From Roseicella sp. DB1501 (lineage in GTDB: Bacteria > Pseudomonadota > Alphaproteobacteria > Acetobacterales > Acetobacteraceae): 64,000 nucleotides of DNA. Each line of letters opens with the position of its first letter. Positions within the stretch are counted from its first letter, which is position 1. Location of the stretch: NCBI RefSeq assembly GCF_013112485.1, contig NZ_JABFHG010000013.1, forward strand, positions 124,001 through 188,000, given 5' to 3'. The position numbers were made by a program, and so were the translations under genes. The notes under the pieces were generated by a model. That model made no database searches. It saw only the letters and a program-made list of their open reading frames with translations, and was not told the origin of the DNA. Below are positions 8,787 to 18,261 of this stretch, one piece after another.

Positions 8787-8815
8787 TTGACAGGCATGCC
8801 ACGTGGTGGTTAATA
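8787..8815 (+). promoter_or_regulatory. Sigma-70-type promoter for the HxlR regulator
   Basis: A perfect TTGACA (8787-8792) is followed after 17 bp by TTAATA (8810-8815). Transcription would start around 8822, only a few bases before the ATG at 8825, so the message would be leaderless or nearly so, or translation begins at the next ATG (8840). The site sits in the divergent spacer with the VOC genes, next to one of the few AT-rich patches of the window. Confidence 0.55.
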
Positions 8816-8824
8816 AAAGCAACC

Positions 8825-9568
8825 ATGAAGTCAGGAAAAATGACCGACAGCGGTGCGGGGCGTTCGGCGGTCCCTCCGCTGCCCCGGCAGCGGCGCTACG
8901 AGGATGCCTGCGCCGCGGCCCATGCGCTCGACCTCGTCGGCGATCGCTGGGCGCTGCTGGTGATGCGCGAGTTGCTCTTCGGGCCGCGGCGCTTCCGCGA
9001 CCTGCGGGCCAGCCTGCCGGGCATCAGCGCCAATATCCTGACCCAGCGGCTGGAGGAGCTGCAGGCCGCCGGCATCGTGCAGCGCCGGACGCTGCCGCCG
9101 CCGGCGAGCAGCCAGGTCTATGCGCTGACCGAATGGGGGCAGGAGAGCGAGCCGATCTTCCAGGCGCTCGGCCGCTGGGCGGCGCGCTCGCCGCGGCACG
9201 ACCCGAGGCTGCCCCTCAGTGCCGCCTCCTTCCTGATGTCGCTGCGGACCATGCTGGACCCGGCGCGCGCCGCCGGGCTGCGGGCGCGCATCGGCTTCCT
9301 GCTGGGCGAGGAGCCCTATCTCGCGCGACTGGCGGGCGGCCGGATCGCGATCGCCGCCGGCAGCGCCGGCCCGGCAGAGCTGGTGCTGTCCGGCGCGCCC
9401 GCGGTGCTGGCGGCGGCGATCTATGGCGGCGTGCCGCTCGCGGCGCTGGAGGGCGAGGGGACGCTGCGGATCGAGGGCGACCGGGCGCTGGCCGAGCGCT
9501 TCGTCACCCTCTTCCCGCTGCCGCCGAAGGCGCCGCCCGCCGCTATTCCGCCGCCAGCTTCGGCGTGA
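8825..9568 (+). CDS. HxlR-family winged-helix transcriptional regulator with C-terminal SCP2-like region
   Basis: 247-aa regulator. The HxlR winged helix covers about residues 20-115, with RRYEDACAAAHAL, GDRWALLVMRELLFGPRRF and LPGISANILTQRLEELQAAGIV as recognition elements. The extra 110-residue C-terminal part resembles the SCP2/sterol-carrier-like extension of longer HxlR proteins and may bind an effector. Two starts are possible: ATG 8825, or ATG 8840 directly preceded by AGGA. It is divergent from the VOC-PhnB-DGPF genes, which it probably controls. Its 3' end overlaps the convergent LLM oxidoreductase by 26 bp. Confidence 0.88.
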   Translation: MKSGKMTDSGAGRSAVPPLPRQRRYEDACAAAHALDLVGDRWALLVMRELLFGPRRFRDLRASLPGISANILTQRLEELQAAGIVQRRTLPPPASSQVYALTEWGQESEPIFQALGRWAARSPRHDPRLPLSAASFLMSLRTMLDPARAAGLRARIGFLLGEEPYLARLAGGRIAIAAGSAGPAELVLSGAPAVLAAAIYGGVPLAALEGEGTLRIEGDRALAERFVTLFPLPPKAPPAAIPPPASA

Positions 9569-10826
9569 AGGCGGGCAGCGGCGCCGTCTCCGAGGATGCC
9601 AGCGGCTTCGGCCACCAACGATCCTCCCAGTCCGGGAACAGGCCGCGGAGCTGCGGGATGACCTTCTCGGCGAAGAGCCGCGTGTTGTACTGCGTTAGCG
9701 CCTTGTTCATGCAGCCGTACTGCAGCAGCAGCATGAGATGGCCGACATTGAGCGTCGTCGCCACTTCGCGCAGTTGCTCCGCCACCTCGTCCGGGCTGCC
9801 GATCACGACATAGCCGCGCTCGACGATGCCTTCCATGTCCTTGGCGGTGCCGGCGAAGCGTTCCTGCGTGCCCTTACCCAAGGTGCTGTCGGCGCCGGCT
9901 GCCTTGGCCACCTGGCTGGAGAGCCCGGCGCGCTGCGTCGCCTCGGTCATGTAGCCGGGCGGCGTCGCCCAGCGGCCGTCCACATGCAGGCAGCGGCCGT
10001 AGAAATACTCGGCCGGCTCGCGGTATAGCTCCATCGCCTGCTCGCGCGTCTCGGCGACGCCGACGAATTGCAGGAAGCCGGCGCGGTAGGGATTCCGGTC
10101 CTTCCCCAGCCTGTCCATCTCGGCCCAGAAGCCGTCCATGATGGCGCGGCCCGCCTTGTATCCGTAGTAGCTGAGGTAGCAGTAGACGTAGTCCATCTGG
10201 GCGCACCACTGCCAGGTCTCGACACTGCCGCCGCCGGGGATCCAGATCGGCGGGTGCGGCTGCTGCACCGGGCGGGGCCAGATGTTGACGTAGCGCTGCT
10301 GGTTGTAGCGGCCGTTGAAGGCGAAGGTGTCCTTCTCCGTCCAGGCGCGCAGCACCAGGTCATGCGCCTCCAGATACCGCTCGCGCAGCATGGACGGGTT
10401 CTGGCCATAGGCGAAGCAGGTGTCCATCGGCGTGCCCACCGGGAAGCCGGCGATCAACCGGCCGCCCGAGATCACGTCGAGCATGGCGAACTCCTCGGCC
10501 ACCCGGGTCGGCGGGTTGTAGAGGGCGAGGCTGTTGCCCATGACGCAGATCGGCACCTGCGTGGTGCGCCGGGCCAGGGCGCTGGCGATGAGGTTCGGGC
10601 TCGGCATCAGCCCGTAGCCGTTCGAGTGGTGCTCGTTGACGCAGATGGCGTCGAAGCCGCAATCGGCGGCGTATTCGAGCTCGTCCATGAAGTCGTTGTA
10701 CATGTGGTGGGCGCGCTTCGGATCGAACAGCGTGCTGTGGATGTCCACCCAGACCGAGGGATGCTTCTGCCGGAAGTCCTCCGGCAGCTCGGTATAGGGC
10801 ATCAGATGGAACCACATGAGCTTCAT
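9543..10826 (-). CDS. LLM-class flavin-dependent oxidoreductase (bacterial luciferase-like monooxygenase)
   Basis: 427-aa TIM-barrel flavoprotein of the luciferase-like superfamily, expected to use reduced FMN or F420 supplied by a partner. Supporting segments are DAICVNEHHSNGYGLMPSPN, ISGGRLIAGFPVGTP and PHPPIWIPGGGS. Start chosen at the ATG at 10826 (MKLMWFHLMPY); the frame stays open to 11000 but that stretch overlaps the divergent promoter region. No flavin reductase gene is in the window. It faces two tandem amidohydrolases across a 188-bp spacer holding an inverted repeat, so joint regulation and a common catabolic pathway are plausible. Monooxygenation of a specific substrate is not demonstrable here. 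Confidence 0.88.
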   Translation of the reverse strand: MKLMWFHLMPYTELPEDFRQKHPSVWVDIHSTLFDPKRAHHMYNDFMDELEYAADCGFDAICVNEHHSNGYGLMPSPNLIASALARRTTQVPICVMGNSLALYNPPTRVAEEFAMLDVISGGRLIAGFPVGTPMDTCFAYGQNPSMLRERYLEAHDLVLRAWTEKDTFAFNGRYNQQRYVNIWPRPVQQPHPPIWIPGGGSVETWQWCAQMDYVYCYLSYYGYKAGRAIMDGFWAEMDRLGKDRNPYRAGFLQFVGVAETREQAMELYREPAEYFYGRCLHVDGRWATPPGYMTEATQRAGLSSQVAKAAGADSTLGKGTQERFAGTAKDMEGIVERGYVVIGSPDEVAEQLREVATTLNVGHLMLLLQYGCMNKALTQYNTRLFAEKVIPQLRGLFPDWEDRWWPKPLASSETAPLPAFTPKLAAE

Positions 10827-10918
10827 GGCCCGGTCTTCCCTCCTGCCAGGATGCGGTTGAACCCGCACCGCCAGGGCGGCAGGGTAGGGGGTGCCGATGC
10901 GGATTGTGAAGCGGGTTT

Positions 10919-10932
10919 TGGTCGGTCGACCA
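10919..10932. promoter_or_regulatory. Inverted repeat, candidate operator between LLM oxidoreductase and amidohydrolases
   Basis: TGGTCG-GT-CGACCA is a perfect 6-bp inverted repeat with a 2-bp centre, midway between the divergent starts at 10826 and 11015. TGGT...ACCA arms are reminiscent of GntR/FadR-type operators, but no such regulator gene is in the window. Binding is inference. Confidence 0.4.
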
Positions 10933-11014
10933 TCCCGCCGGGTTGCGGCGCGACCAGGAAGCGGCTGAAATGGGCCATCGATCCCGGAACGGGATCGCAA
11001 CGGCAGGAAGCGGC

Positions 11015-12079
11015 ATGTTCAGCGGGTACCGCCCGATCGATTGCGACCTTCACCCCATGGTGCCGGGCATGAAGGCGCTGACCCCCTATATGGACGCCTT
11101 CTGGGCGGATCAGGTGGTGGAGCGGGGCATCACCACCCTCGACAGCCAGTCCTGGCCGGTGGCCTCGCCGAAGACCATCCGGGCCGACTGGCGCGGGCCG
11201 GACGGCCGCGGGGCGGAGAGCGTCGCGCAGTTGCAGAGCCAGGTGCTGGATCGCTTCGGCGTCGAGACCGCCATCCTGAACCCCCTCTATGGCGTGCAGC
11301 TCGTCCTCAACCAGGACATGGCCGTCGCCTTCACCCGGGCGCTGAACGACTGGACGCGGGCCGAATGGCTCGACCGCGACGACCGCCTGCGCGCCTCCAT
11401 CGTGCTGCCGATGCAGAGCGTCGAGGCGGCGGTGGAGGAGATCGAGCGCCTTGCCCCCGACCGGCGCTTCGTGCAGGTGCTGGCGCTGGCGCTGGGCGAG
11501 AATCCGCTCGGCAAGCGGCAATACTGGCCGGTCTACGAGGCCTGCGTCCGGCACGGGCTGCCGCTCGGCATCCATGCCGGCAGCGCCTATCGCCACCCGC
11601 AGACCTCGGTGGGCTGGACCTCCTGGTATCTCGAGGAATACGCCGCCAACCAGCAGGGCTTCCAGAGCTGCCTCGCCAGCCTGCTGACCGAGGGCGCGCT
11701 GGTGAAATTCCCCGAGCTCAAGGTCGTGCTGCTGGAATCCGGCGTCACCTGGCTGCCTGCCTTCCTCTGGCGCTTGCAGAAGACCTGGAAGGGCGTGCGC
11801 TTCGAGATCCCCTGGGTGGACCGGCTACCGGCCGAGATCATCCGCGACCAGGTGCGCCTGACCGCCCAGCCGCTGGATGCGCCGGCCGAGGCGGTGCAGC
11901 GAATCCTCGACCATCTGCGTTCGGACAGGATGCTGCTCTGGGCCTCGGACTGGCCGCACTGGCAGTTCGACGGCGACGCCGCCCTGCCGCCGGGGCTGCC
12001 CGAGGCCCTGCTGCCGAAATTGCTGCGCGACAACGCGCTTGCGACCTATGGTCGGATCCGGGAGGGAGTTCCCGCATGA
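11015..12079 (+). CDS. Amidohydrolase 2 family (ACMSD-like TIM barrel) protein, copy 1
   Basis: 354-aa metal-dependent hydrolase or decarboxylase of the amidohydrolase 2 (PF04909-type) family. The usual N-terminal H-x-H metal pair is replaced by D-x-H: IDCDLHP puts Asp at residue 11 and His at 13. The later His (LPLGIHAGS) and the terminal Asp (WASDWPHWQFD) are present. The ATG at 11015 is preceded by AGGAAG and opens directly on the first strand; in-frame TTG 10943 and ATG 10970 are upstream alternatives. Its stop overlaps the ATG of the paralogous second copy (ATGA), so the two are translationally coupled. Ring-cleavage or decarboxylation roles are known for relatives; the substrate here is unknown. 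Confidence 0.87.
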   Translation: MFSGYRPIDCDLHPMVPGMKALTPYMDAFWADQVVERGITTLDSQSWPVASPKTIRADWRGPDGRGAESVAQLQSQVLDRFGVETAILNPLYGVQLVLNQDMAVAFTRALNDWTRAEWLDRDDRLRASIVLPMQSVEAAVEEIERLAPDRRFVQVLALALGENPLGKRQYWPVYEACVRHGLPLGIHAGSAYRHPQTSVGWTSWYLEEYAANQQGFQSCLASLLTEGALVKFPELKVVLLESGVTWLPAFLWRLQKTWKGVRFEIPWVDRLPAEIIRDQVRLTAQPLDAPAEAVQRILDHLRSDRMLLWASDWPHWQFDGDAALPPGLPEALLPKLLRDNALATYGRIREGVPA

Positions 12080-13188
12080 TGAACGTCATCCAGCCCATCG
12101 CCGCGCCTGGCCGGCCGGCGGCCGCCACCCTCGGCCTGATCGATGTGGACATCCATCCGCGGCCGAAGGTGCTGACCGAGTTCAAGCCCTTCCTTTCGGA
12201 GCGGTGGTGGCAGCATCTCCAGACCTGGGGCATGCGCCAGCGGCACGGCTTCACCGGCGGCCAGCCGCCCTTCCCGAAGGCGCAGCCGCTCGCCTCCCGC
12301 CGCGACGCCTGGCCGCCCAATGGCGGCACCCCGGCCTCCGACCTCGATTTTCTGCGCTTCCAGCTGCTGGACAATTTCGGGATCGATTACGGCGTGCTGA
12401 ACCCGCTGCAGCCGAGCGGCCAGGGCGACCGCAACAACGCCTTCTCCGCCGCCATGGCGCATGCGGTGAACGAGTGGCAGCTCGAGCACTGGCTGCGCAA
12501 GGAGCCGCGGCTGCGCGGCAGCGTCGTCGTGCCCTATGAGGACCCGCAGGCCTCGGCCGCGGAGATCCGCAAGCGTGCGGGCGACCCGAATTTCTGCCAG
12601 GTCCTGATGATGAGCCGGACCGCCGAGCCGGCCGGCAACCCGCGCTACTGGCCGATCTACGAGGCGGCGGCCGAGGTGGGCCTGCCGGTCGCCTTCCATG
12701 CCTTCGGCTATAGCGGCTGGGCCATGACCAATGGCGGCTGGCCGAGCTTCTACATCGAGGAGGTGAGCGAGCACGCCACCTCCTGCCAGAACCAGGTGAT
12801 CTCCCTGGTGGTCGAGGGGGTCTTCGAGCGCATCCCGAACCTGAAGATCGTGCTGATTGAGTGCGGCTTCGCCTGGCTGCCCTCGGTCGGCTGGCGGCTC
12901 GACACGCATTGGAAGTCGCTGAAGTCCGAGGTGCCGCACCTCACCCGGGCGCCCTCGGAGCAGATCCGCGAACATATCTGGGTCTCCACCCAGCCGATGG
13001 AGGAGCCCGAGCGCGGCGCCCATCTGATCGACATCATGGGCTGGATCGGCTGGAACCGGATCCTCTTCGCCTCGGACTACCCGCACTGGGATTTCGACGA
13101 TCCGCGCCAGGCGCTGCCGGGCATGATCCCGGCCGAGCACCGCGCCGGCATCTATGGCGGCAACGCCCGGGCGCTCTACGGCCTCTAG
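12076..13188 (+). CDS. Amidohydrolase 2 family protein, copy 2
   Basis: 370-aa paralogue of the preceding gene. Shared landmarks include LIDVDIHP (Asp25-x-His27, again D-x-H instead of H-x-H), NPRYWPIYEAA against KRQYWPVYEAC, LKIVLIECGFAWLP against LKVVLLESGVTWLP, and FASDYPHWDFD against WASDWPHWQFD. Two ATGs (12076 and 12079) are adjacent; the first overlaps the upstream stop. The substrate-facing loops differ (for example SYRHP-like sequence in copy 1 versus GYSGW here), so the two may form a heteromer or act on successive intermediates. It is followed at once by a strong hairpin and the repeat block before the Rieske gene. Confidence 0.87.
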   Translation: MMNVIQPIAAPGRPAAATLGLIDVDIHPRPKVLTEFKPFLSERWWQHLQTWGMRQRHGFTGGQPPFPKAQPLASRRDAWPPNGGTPASDLDFLRFQLLDNFGIDYGVLNPLQPSGQGDRNNAFSAAMAHAVNEWQLEHWLRKEPRLRGSVVVPYEDPQASAAEIRKRAGDPNFCQVLMMSRTAEPAGNPRYWPIYEAAAEVGLPVAFHAFGYSGWAMTNGGWPSFYIEEVSEHATSCQNQVISLVVEGVFERIPNLKIVLIECGFAWLPSVGWRLDTHWKSLKSEVPHLTRAPSEQIREHIWVSTQPMEEPERGAHLIDIMGWIGWNRILFASDYPHWDFDDPRQALPGMIPAEHRAGIYGGNARALYGL

Positions 13189-13290
13189 ACCATGATCCGT
13201 TCACTCGGGTTCACGGATCATGGTCTAGCTTGTTGTTTTGTCGCGTGATTCACGCCTTCGGTGTTTCCACCTCAGGCGATCACGCTCTAG
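13189..13290 (-). repeat. Family A dispersed intergenic repeat, copy A1 (with terminator-like hairpin)
   Basis: About 102 bp starting immediately after the amidohydrolase stop. Bases 13189-13200 and 13213-13224 form a perfect 12-bp inverted repeat (ACCATGATCCGT) around a 12-nt loop. The rest matches, in reverse orientation, copies A2 (34032) and A3 (63314) through GAGCGTGATCGCCTGAGGTG and TCACGCGA blocks. The hairpin could stop transcription, but there is no T run. Confidence 0.75.
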
Positions 13291-13292
13291 CG

Positions 13293-13399
13293 TCCCCACG
13301 ACGTCGCTTGGGCGCCGTCGCGGCGGCCCCGTGATTCCCCTCCGGCCCGAGAGACATCACGGCCTGCCGCGGCGAAGCCGCGGCAGGGCAACGGAAAGC
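13293..13399 (+). repeat. Family B dispersed intergenic repeat, copy B1
   Basis: About 107 bp abutting A1. It carries an outer hairpin region (CCCCACGACGTCGC...GCCGTCGCGG) and an inner perfect hairpin CTGCCGCGGC-GAA-GCCGCGGCAG at 13364-13386, ending in GGCAACGG. Copy B2 in the same orientation lies on the other side of the Rieske gene. Confidence 0.8.
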
Positions 13400-13426
13400 G
13401 ACTGTTTTTCATAGGCGTTCCGGGAC

Positions 13427-13840
13427 ATGGCGAAGCTGATCGTGGGGGCGGTGGCGGAGATTCCGCCCGGCGGGCGCAAGCTCGTCGAGGCGGAAGGCAA
13501 GCGCATCGTCGTCTTCAACCTGGCGGGCGAGTTCTTCGCCCTCTCCGACCGCTGCCCGCATCAGGGCGGCAGCCTTTGCGCCGGGCTGGTCTCGGGCCAT
13601 GTCGACAGCCCGGAGCCGGGCGTCTACCGCTATGGCCGCCGGGGCGAGATGATCCGCTGCCCCTGGCACTACTGGGAATTCGACATCCGCACCGGCAAGA
13701 GCTGGTTCGACCCGAAGCGGGTGCAGGTCCGGCAATTCCCGGCCCATGTCGAGAAGGGGGCGGCGCTGGTCGAGGGGCCCTACACCGCCGAGACCTTCCC
13801 GGTCAGCGTCGAGGACGATTACGTGGTGGTCGAGGCCTAG
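13427..13840 (+). CDS. Small Rieske [2Fe-2S] protein
   Basis: 137-aa single-domain Rieske ferredoxin-like protein. The cluster ligands are Cys43-Pro-His45 (RCPHQGG) and Cys78-x-x-His81 (CPWHYWEF). The 32 residues between His45 and Cys78 exceed the usual 15-17, because of a polar insert around VDSPEPGVYRYGRRGEM. The segment ALSDRCPH and the later FDIRTGKSW are typical of the family. No oxygenase large subunit is nearby, so it may serve as an electron carrier for the flavin monooxygenase or as a stand-alone redox protein (inference). The gene is flanked on both sides by direct copies of repeat B, so it looks like a discrete cassette. Confidence 0.85.
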   Translation: MAKLIVGAVAEIPPGGRKLVEAEGKRIVVFNLAGEFFALSDRCPHQGGSLCAGLVSGHVDSPEPGVYRYGRRGEMIRCPWHYWEFDIRTGKSWFDPKRVQVRQFPAHVEKGAALVEGPYTAETFPVSVEDDYVVVEA

Positions 13841-13844
13841 GACC

Positions 13845-13951
13845 TCCCCACGACGTCGCTGCACGCCGCCGCAGGGGCCCGTGCTTCGCTTCGAGCCCGA
13901 GGGGCGTCGCAGCCTGCCGCGGTGAAGCCGCAGCAGGGCAACGGGCAGCGT
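13845..13951 (+). repeat. Family B dispersed intergenic repeat, copy B2
   Basis: Starts 5 bp after the Rieske stop and matches B1 over its whole length (CCCCACGACGTCGC at the left, CTGCCGCGGT-GAA-GCCGCAGCAG hairpin at 13914-13936, GGCAACGGG at the right), with a few substitutions. Same orientation as B1. Confidence 0.8.
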
Positions 13952-13992
13952 CAACCTCAACACGCCGTCGAGGGGGCCGGCCGGCCCAGCCC

Positions 13993-14850
13993 TCAACCCC
14001 TGTCCTTCGCCATGAAGGCGGCGAAGGCCCCGGCATAGTCTGGGTGCCAGCGCGACAGTGCCGGGCGGTTCTCGACGATGTCGCCCGCCGCCCAGAGGAT
14101 GCGCCGCTCATCCGTCGCCCGGTCCACGTCGTTGTCCGGGCAGAGGATGTAGAAATCCCCGGCTGCCAGCCGCTGCATTATGAAGTCGACGGTCTGCTCC
14201 GGCGTCCAGGCCGCCGCCGGCTTCTCGGCCCGGCCCTTCGCCGTCAGGTCGGTGAAGACGAAGCCCGGGATCAGCAGATGCGCGCTGATCCGGCAGCCGG
14301 GGGCGTTGCGCAGGCTGTGCTGCAGCGCCTCGGTGAAGGCCTTCACTCCGGCCTTCGAGACGTTGTAGGCCGGGTCCCCCGGCGGGGTGGTGATGCCCTG
14401 CTTGGAGCCGGTGTTGATGATGAAGCCCGGCCGGCCGCGCGCAACCATGCCCGGCATGAAGGCCCGGCTGCCATGGATCACGCCCCAGAGATTCACCCCG
14501 ATGATCCTTTCCCAGGCATCGAGGCTGCCGGGCAGGTCGCTGCCAGGCTGGATCCCGGCATTGTTCATCAGCACGTCGGTGCCGCCGAAGCGCTCCCGCA
14601 CCCGCGCTTCCAGCGCCTCCACCTCCTCGGCGCGGCTGACATCGACCGCGGCCGCCAGCACCCCGTCGCGGCCGCCGGGGGCGAGGGCGGCCAGGGCCTC
14701 GGCCGCCGCCTCCAGCCGCTCGCCGCCGCGATCGGCGATGCAGACCCGCAGCCCCATTTCGGCCCAGCGCCGCGCCGCGGCGAGGCCGATGCCGGAGGCG
14801 CCGCCGGTGATCACCGCGACGGAGCCGGGGTCGAGAGCGATCTGGGTCAT
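13993..14850 (-). CDS. SDR family NAD(P)-dependent oxidoreductase
   Basis: 285-aa classical short-chain dehydrogenase. The cofactor loop TGGASGIG is at about residues 15-22, NNAG near 96, the catalytic Ser in NTGSKQG near 148 and the YNVSK catalytic pair near 161-165. The C-terminal extension of about 30 residues beyond the core is unusual but common in longer alcohol-dehydrogenase-like SDRs. It is convergent with the Rieske gene and divergent from uvsE. It could supply a dehydrogenation step to the amidohydrolase cluster, but orientation and spacing give no direct proof. Confidence 0.88.
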   Translation of the reverse strand: MTQIALDPGSVAVITGGASGIGLAAARRWAEMGLRVCIADRGGERLEAAAEALAALAPGGRDGVLAAAVDVSRAEEVEALEARVRERFGGTDVLMNNAGIQPGSDLPGSLDAWERIIGVNLWGVIHGSRAFMPGMVARGRPGFIINTGSKQGITTPPGDPAYNVSKAGVKAFTEALQHSLRNAPGCRISAHLLIPGFVFTDLTAKGRAEKPAAAWTPEQTVDFIMQRLAAGDFYILCPDNDVDRATDERRILWAAGDIVENRPALSRWHPDYAGAFAAFMAKDRG

Positions 14851-15002
14851 GGGGTCTCCTTCCTGGCGTTCGGCCGGGTCATGCGGACGACGCCCGCGGG
14901 ATGATGGGCAGCGGATGTTTCCGGGGGAACGTGCCGCGCCGGGCGAAGATGCGGACGGAGAGCCCCGCCCGAACCCGTCCCCTTGGCACGCGTTCCGCCC
15001 GC

Positions 15003-16061
15003 ATGCGAATCGGCTGGTGCTGCAAATGGGTGCCGCCGCCGGGAGACGACCGGCCGGCCGCGGCGATGAACCTGCGCGACACCACCGTCGCGGCGATCTC
15101 CCGGCTCTCCCCGGCCGCGGCGACGGCGAAGCTGCTCGGCTTGGTGCAGGGCAATCTCGCGGCCCTGGCCGCCCAGGTGGAGGAGGTGGCCGTGGCGCCG
15201 CCGCTCGAGCGCTGCCTGCGCATCATCAGCACCCTGCTGCCGGTCTATACCCATCCTGTCGCACGCCCGCTTTATGCCGAGCCGGCGCTGCGCGAGGCGG
15301 CGGAGACCGGCCTCGCCGCCATCGGCGCCCGGGCCCGCGTCGCCGACATCCGCCTCTCCATGCATCCCGGCCAGTTCTGCCTGCTCGCCACCGACAATCC
15401 GCGGGCGCTGGAGAACAGCATCGCCGATCTCGACTACCATACCGAGATCATGCGCTGGCTCGGCCTCGCCGGCGGCTGGCATCCGCAGGGGGCGCATATC
15501 AACATCCATGGCGGCGCCCGCGGCCCCGGCCTCGCCGGCTTCCGCCGCGGCCTCGCCCGGCTCTCCGCCGAGACGCAGGGGCTGCTGACGGTGGAGAATG
15601 ACGAGACCGCCTACGGCCTCGACGACCTGCTGCCGCTGGCCGAGACCCTGCCCATCGTCTTCGACCTGCACCATCACTGGTGCTTCACCGCCGGCGAGCA
15701 TATCGACCCGGCGGATGCCCGCCTCGCCACCGTGCGGGAGAGTTGGCGCGGCACCCGCCCGATCGGCCATCTGAGCGCCCCGCGGGAGGACCTGCTGCCG
15801 GGCGGCCTGGATCCGGACCGCCTGCCCGACTACCAGGGCCTGCTCGCGGCCGGCGTCCCGACGCGGGCGTTGCGGCGGCATTCGGACCGGATGTGGAACC
15901 GGGCGGTGAATGACTGGGCGCTCGACCACCTCGCCGGGATGGACCTCGAGGTCGAGGCGAAGGCGAAGAACCTGGCCAGCCGGGATCTGGCGGAGGCGGC
16001 GCGGGCGCGTGGGGCCGGGCCGGCACGGCCAAGGGTGGCATCCGGCGCGCCCAGCCTGTAG
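15003..16061 (+). CDS. uvsE: UV damage endonuclease UvsE/UvdE
   Basis: 352-aa TIM-barrel endonuclease that nicks DNA 5' to UV photoproducts and some other lesions, giving an alternative to nucleotide excision repair. Diagnostic elements in order are MRIGWCC at the N-terminus, RLSMHPGQFCLL (about residue 118), NIHGGARG (about 165), VENDE (about 197) and FDLHHHW (about 220), which together provide the metal-binding His, Glu and Asp residues. I chose the ATG at 15003 because it opens on the first barrel strand; upstream in-frame ATGs at 14901 onward would add a basic, unstructured leader. Family proteins are usually about 300 aa, so the extra length lies in the C-terminal tail. Stand-alone gene, divergent from the SDR. 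Confidence 0.9.
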   Translation: MRIGWCCKWVPPPGDDRPAAAMNLRDTTVAAISRLSPAAATAKLLGLVQGNLAALAAQVEEVAVAPPLERCLRIISTLLPVYTHPVARPLYAEPALREAAETGLAAIGARARVADIRLSMHPGQFCLLATDNPRALENSIADLDYHTEIMRWLGLAGGWHPQGAHINIHGGARGPGLAGFRRGLARLSAETQGLLTVENDETAYGLDDLLPLAETLPIVFDLHHHWCFTAGEHIDPADARLATVRESWRGTRPIGHLSAPREDLLPGGLDPDRLPDYQGLLAAGVPTRALRRHSDRMWNRAVNDWALDHLAGMDLEVEAKAKNLASRDLAEAARARGAGPARPRVASGAPSL

Positions 16062-16098
16062 AAGGCGCAGCCTCGCCTTCCGGACCCTGTCGGAGCCC

Positions 16099-16422
16099 AT
16101 GGCCACCGTCCTTCTCATCATCCATCTCTTCGTCACCCTCGCCCTGATCGGCGTGGTGCTGCTGCAGCGCAGCGAGGGCGGAGGGCTTGGCATCGGCTCC
16201 TCCCAGGGCATGGGCGGGTTCATGACCGGCCGCGGCACGGCCAATCTGCTGACCCGCACCACCGCCGTCCTGGGCACTGCCTTCTTCGTGCTGTCGCTGA
16301 CGCTGGCGCTGCTCGGGCGCGGCACCGGCCTGCAGCGCTCGATCCTGGACGCGCCCCCGCCGCCCGCCGCGCCGAGCGCGCCGGCTCCGGCACCTGCCTC
16401 CCCGGCCGTCCCGACGAACTGA
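16099..16422 (+). CDS. secG: Preprotein translocase subunit SecG
   Basis: 107-aa inner-membrane protein of the SecYEG export channel. Two hydrophobic segments (about residues 2-20 and 53-72) flank the conserved cytoplasmic loop LLQRSEGGGLGIGSSQG...GRGTANLLTR. The C-terminal 30 residues are an Ala/Pro tail as in other Alphaproteobacteria. The ATG at 16099 is the only start that places the first membrane segment at the N-terminus. It lies 127 bp upstream of pyrG in the conserved secG-pyrG order. Confidence 0.93.
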   Translation: MATVLLIIHLFVTLALIGVVLLQRSEGGGLGIGSSQGMGGFMTGRGTANLLTRTTAVLGTAFFVLSLTLALLGRGTGLQRSILDAPPPPAAPSAPAPAPASPAVPTN

Positions 16423-16504
16423 TCCCCCGGCTACGGCGACTCGCCGCTGCCGCCCTGGCTGGCGGCGCGGTCACAATGCCCGCCAATGCATGGCCGCCCT
16501 GTGA

Positions 16505-18184
<1,680 letters not shown>

Positions 18185-18261
18185 GGCGCCGCCCGGTTCA
18201 TGCGGCTTGCCCGCGGCGCCGGCCCGCGAAGATGACAGCGGCTTAAGCGTTTATCGGAGCC

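Noticed and set aside
13189-13224. A1 hairpin called as a rho-independent terminator
   Set aside because: The stem is perfect but no T run follows, and the same structure recurs as a dispersed repeat.
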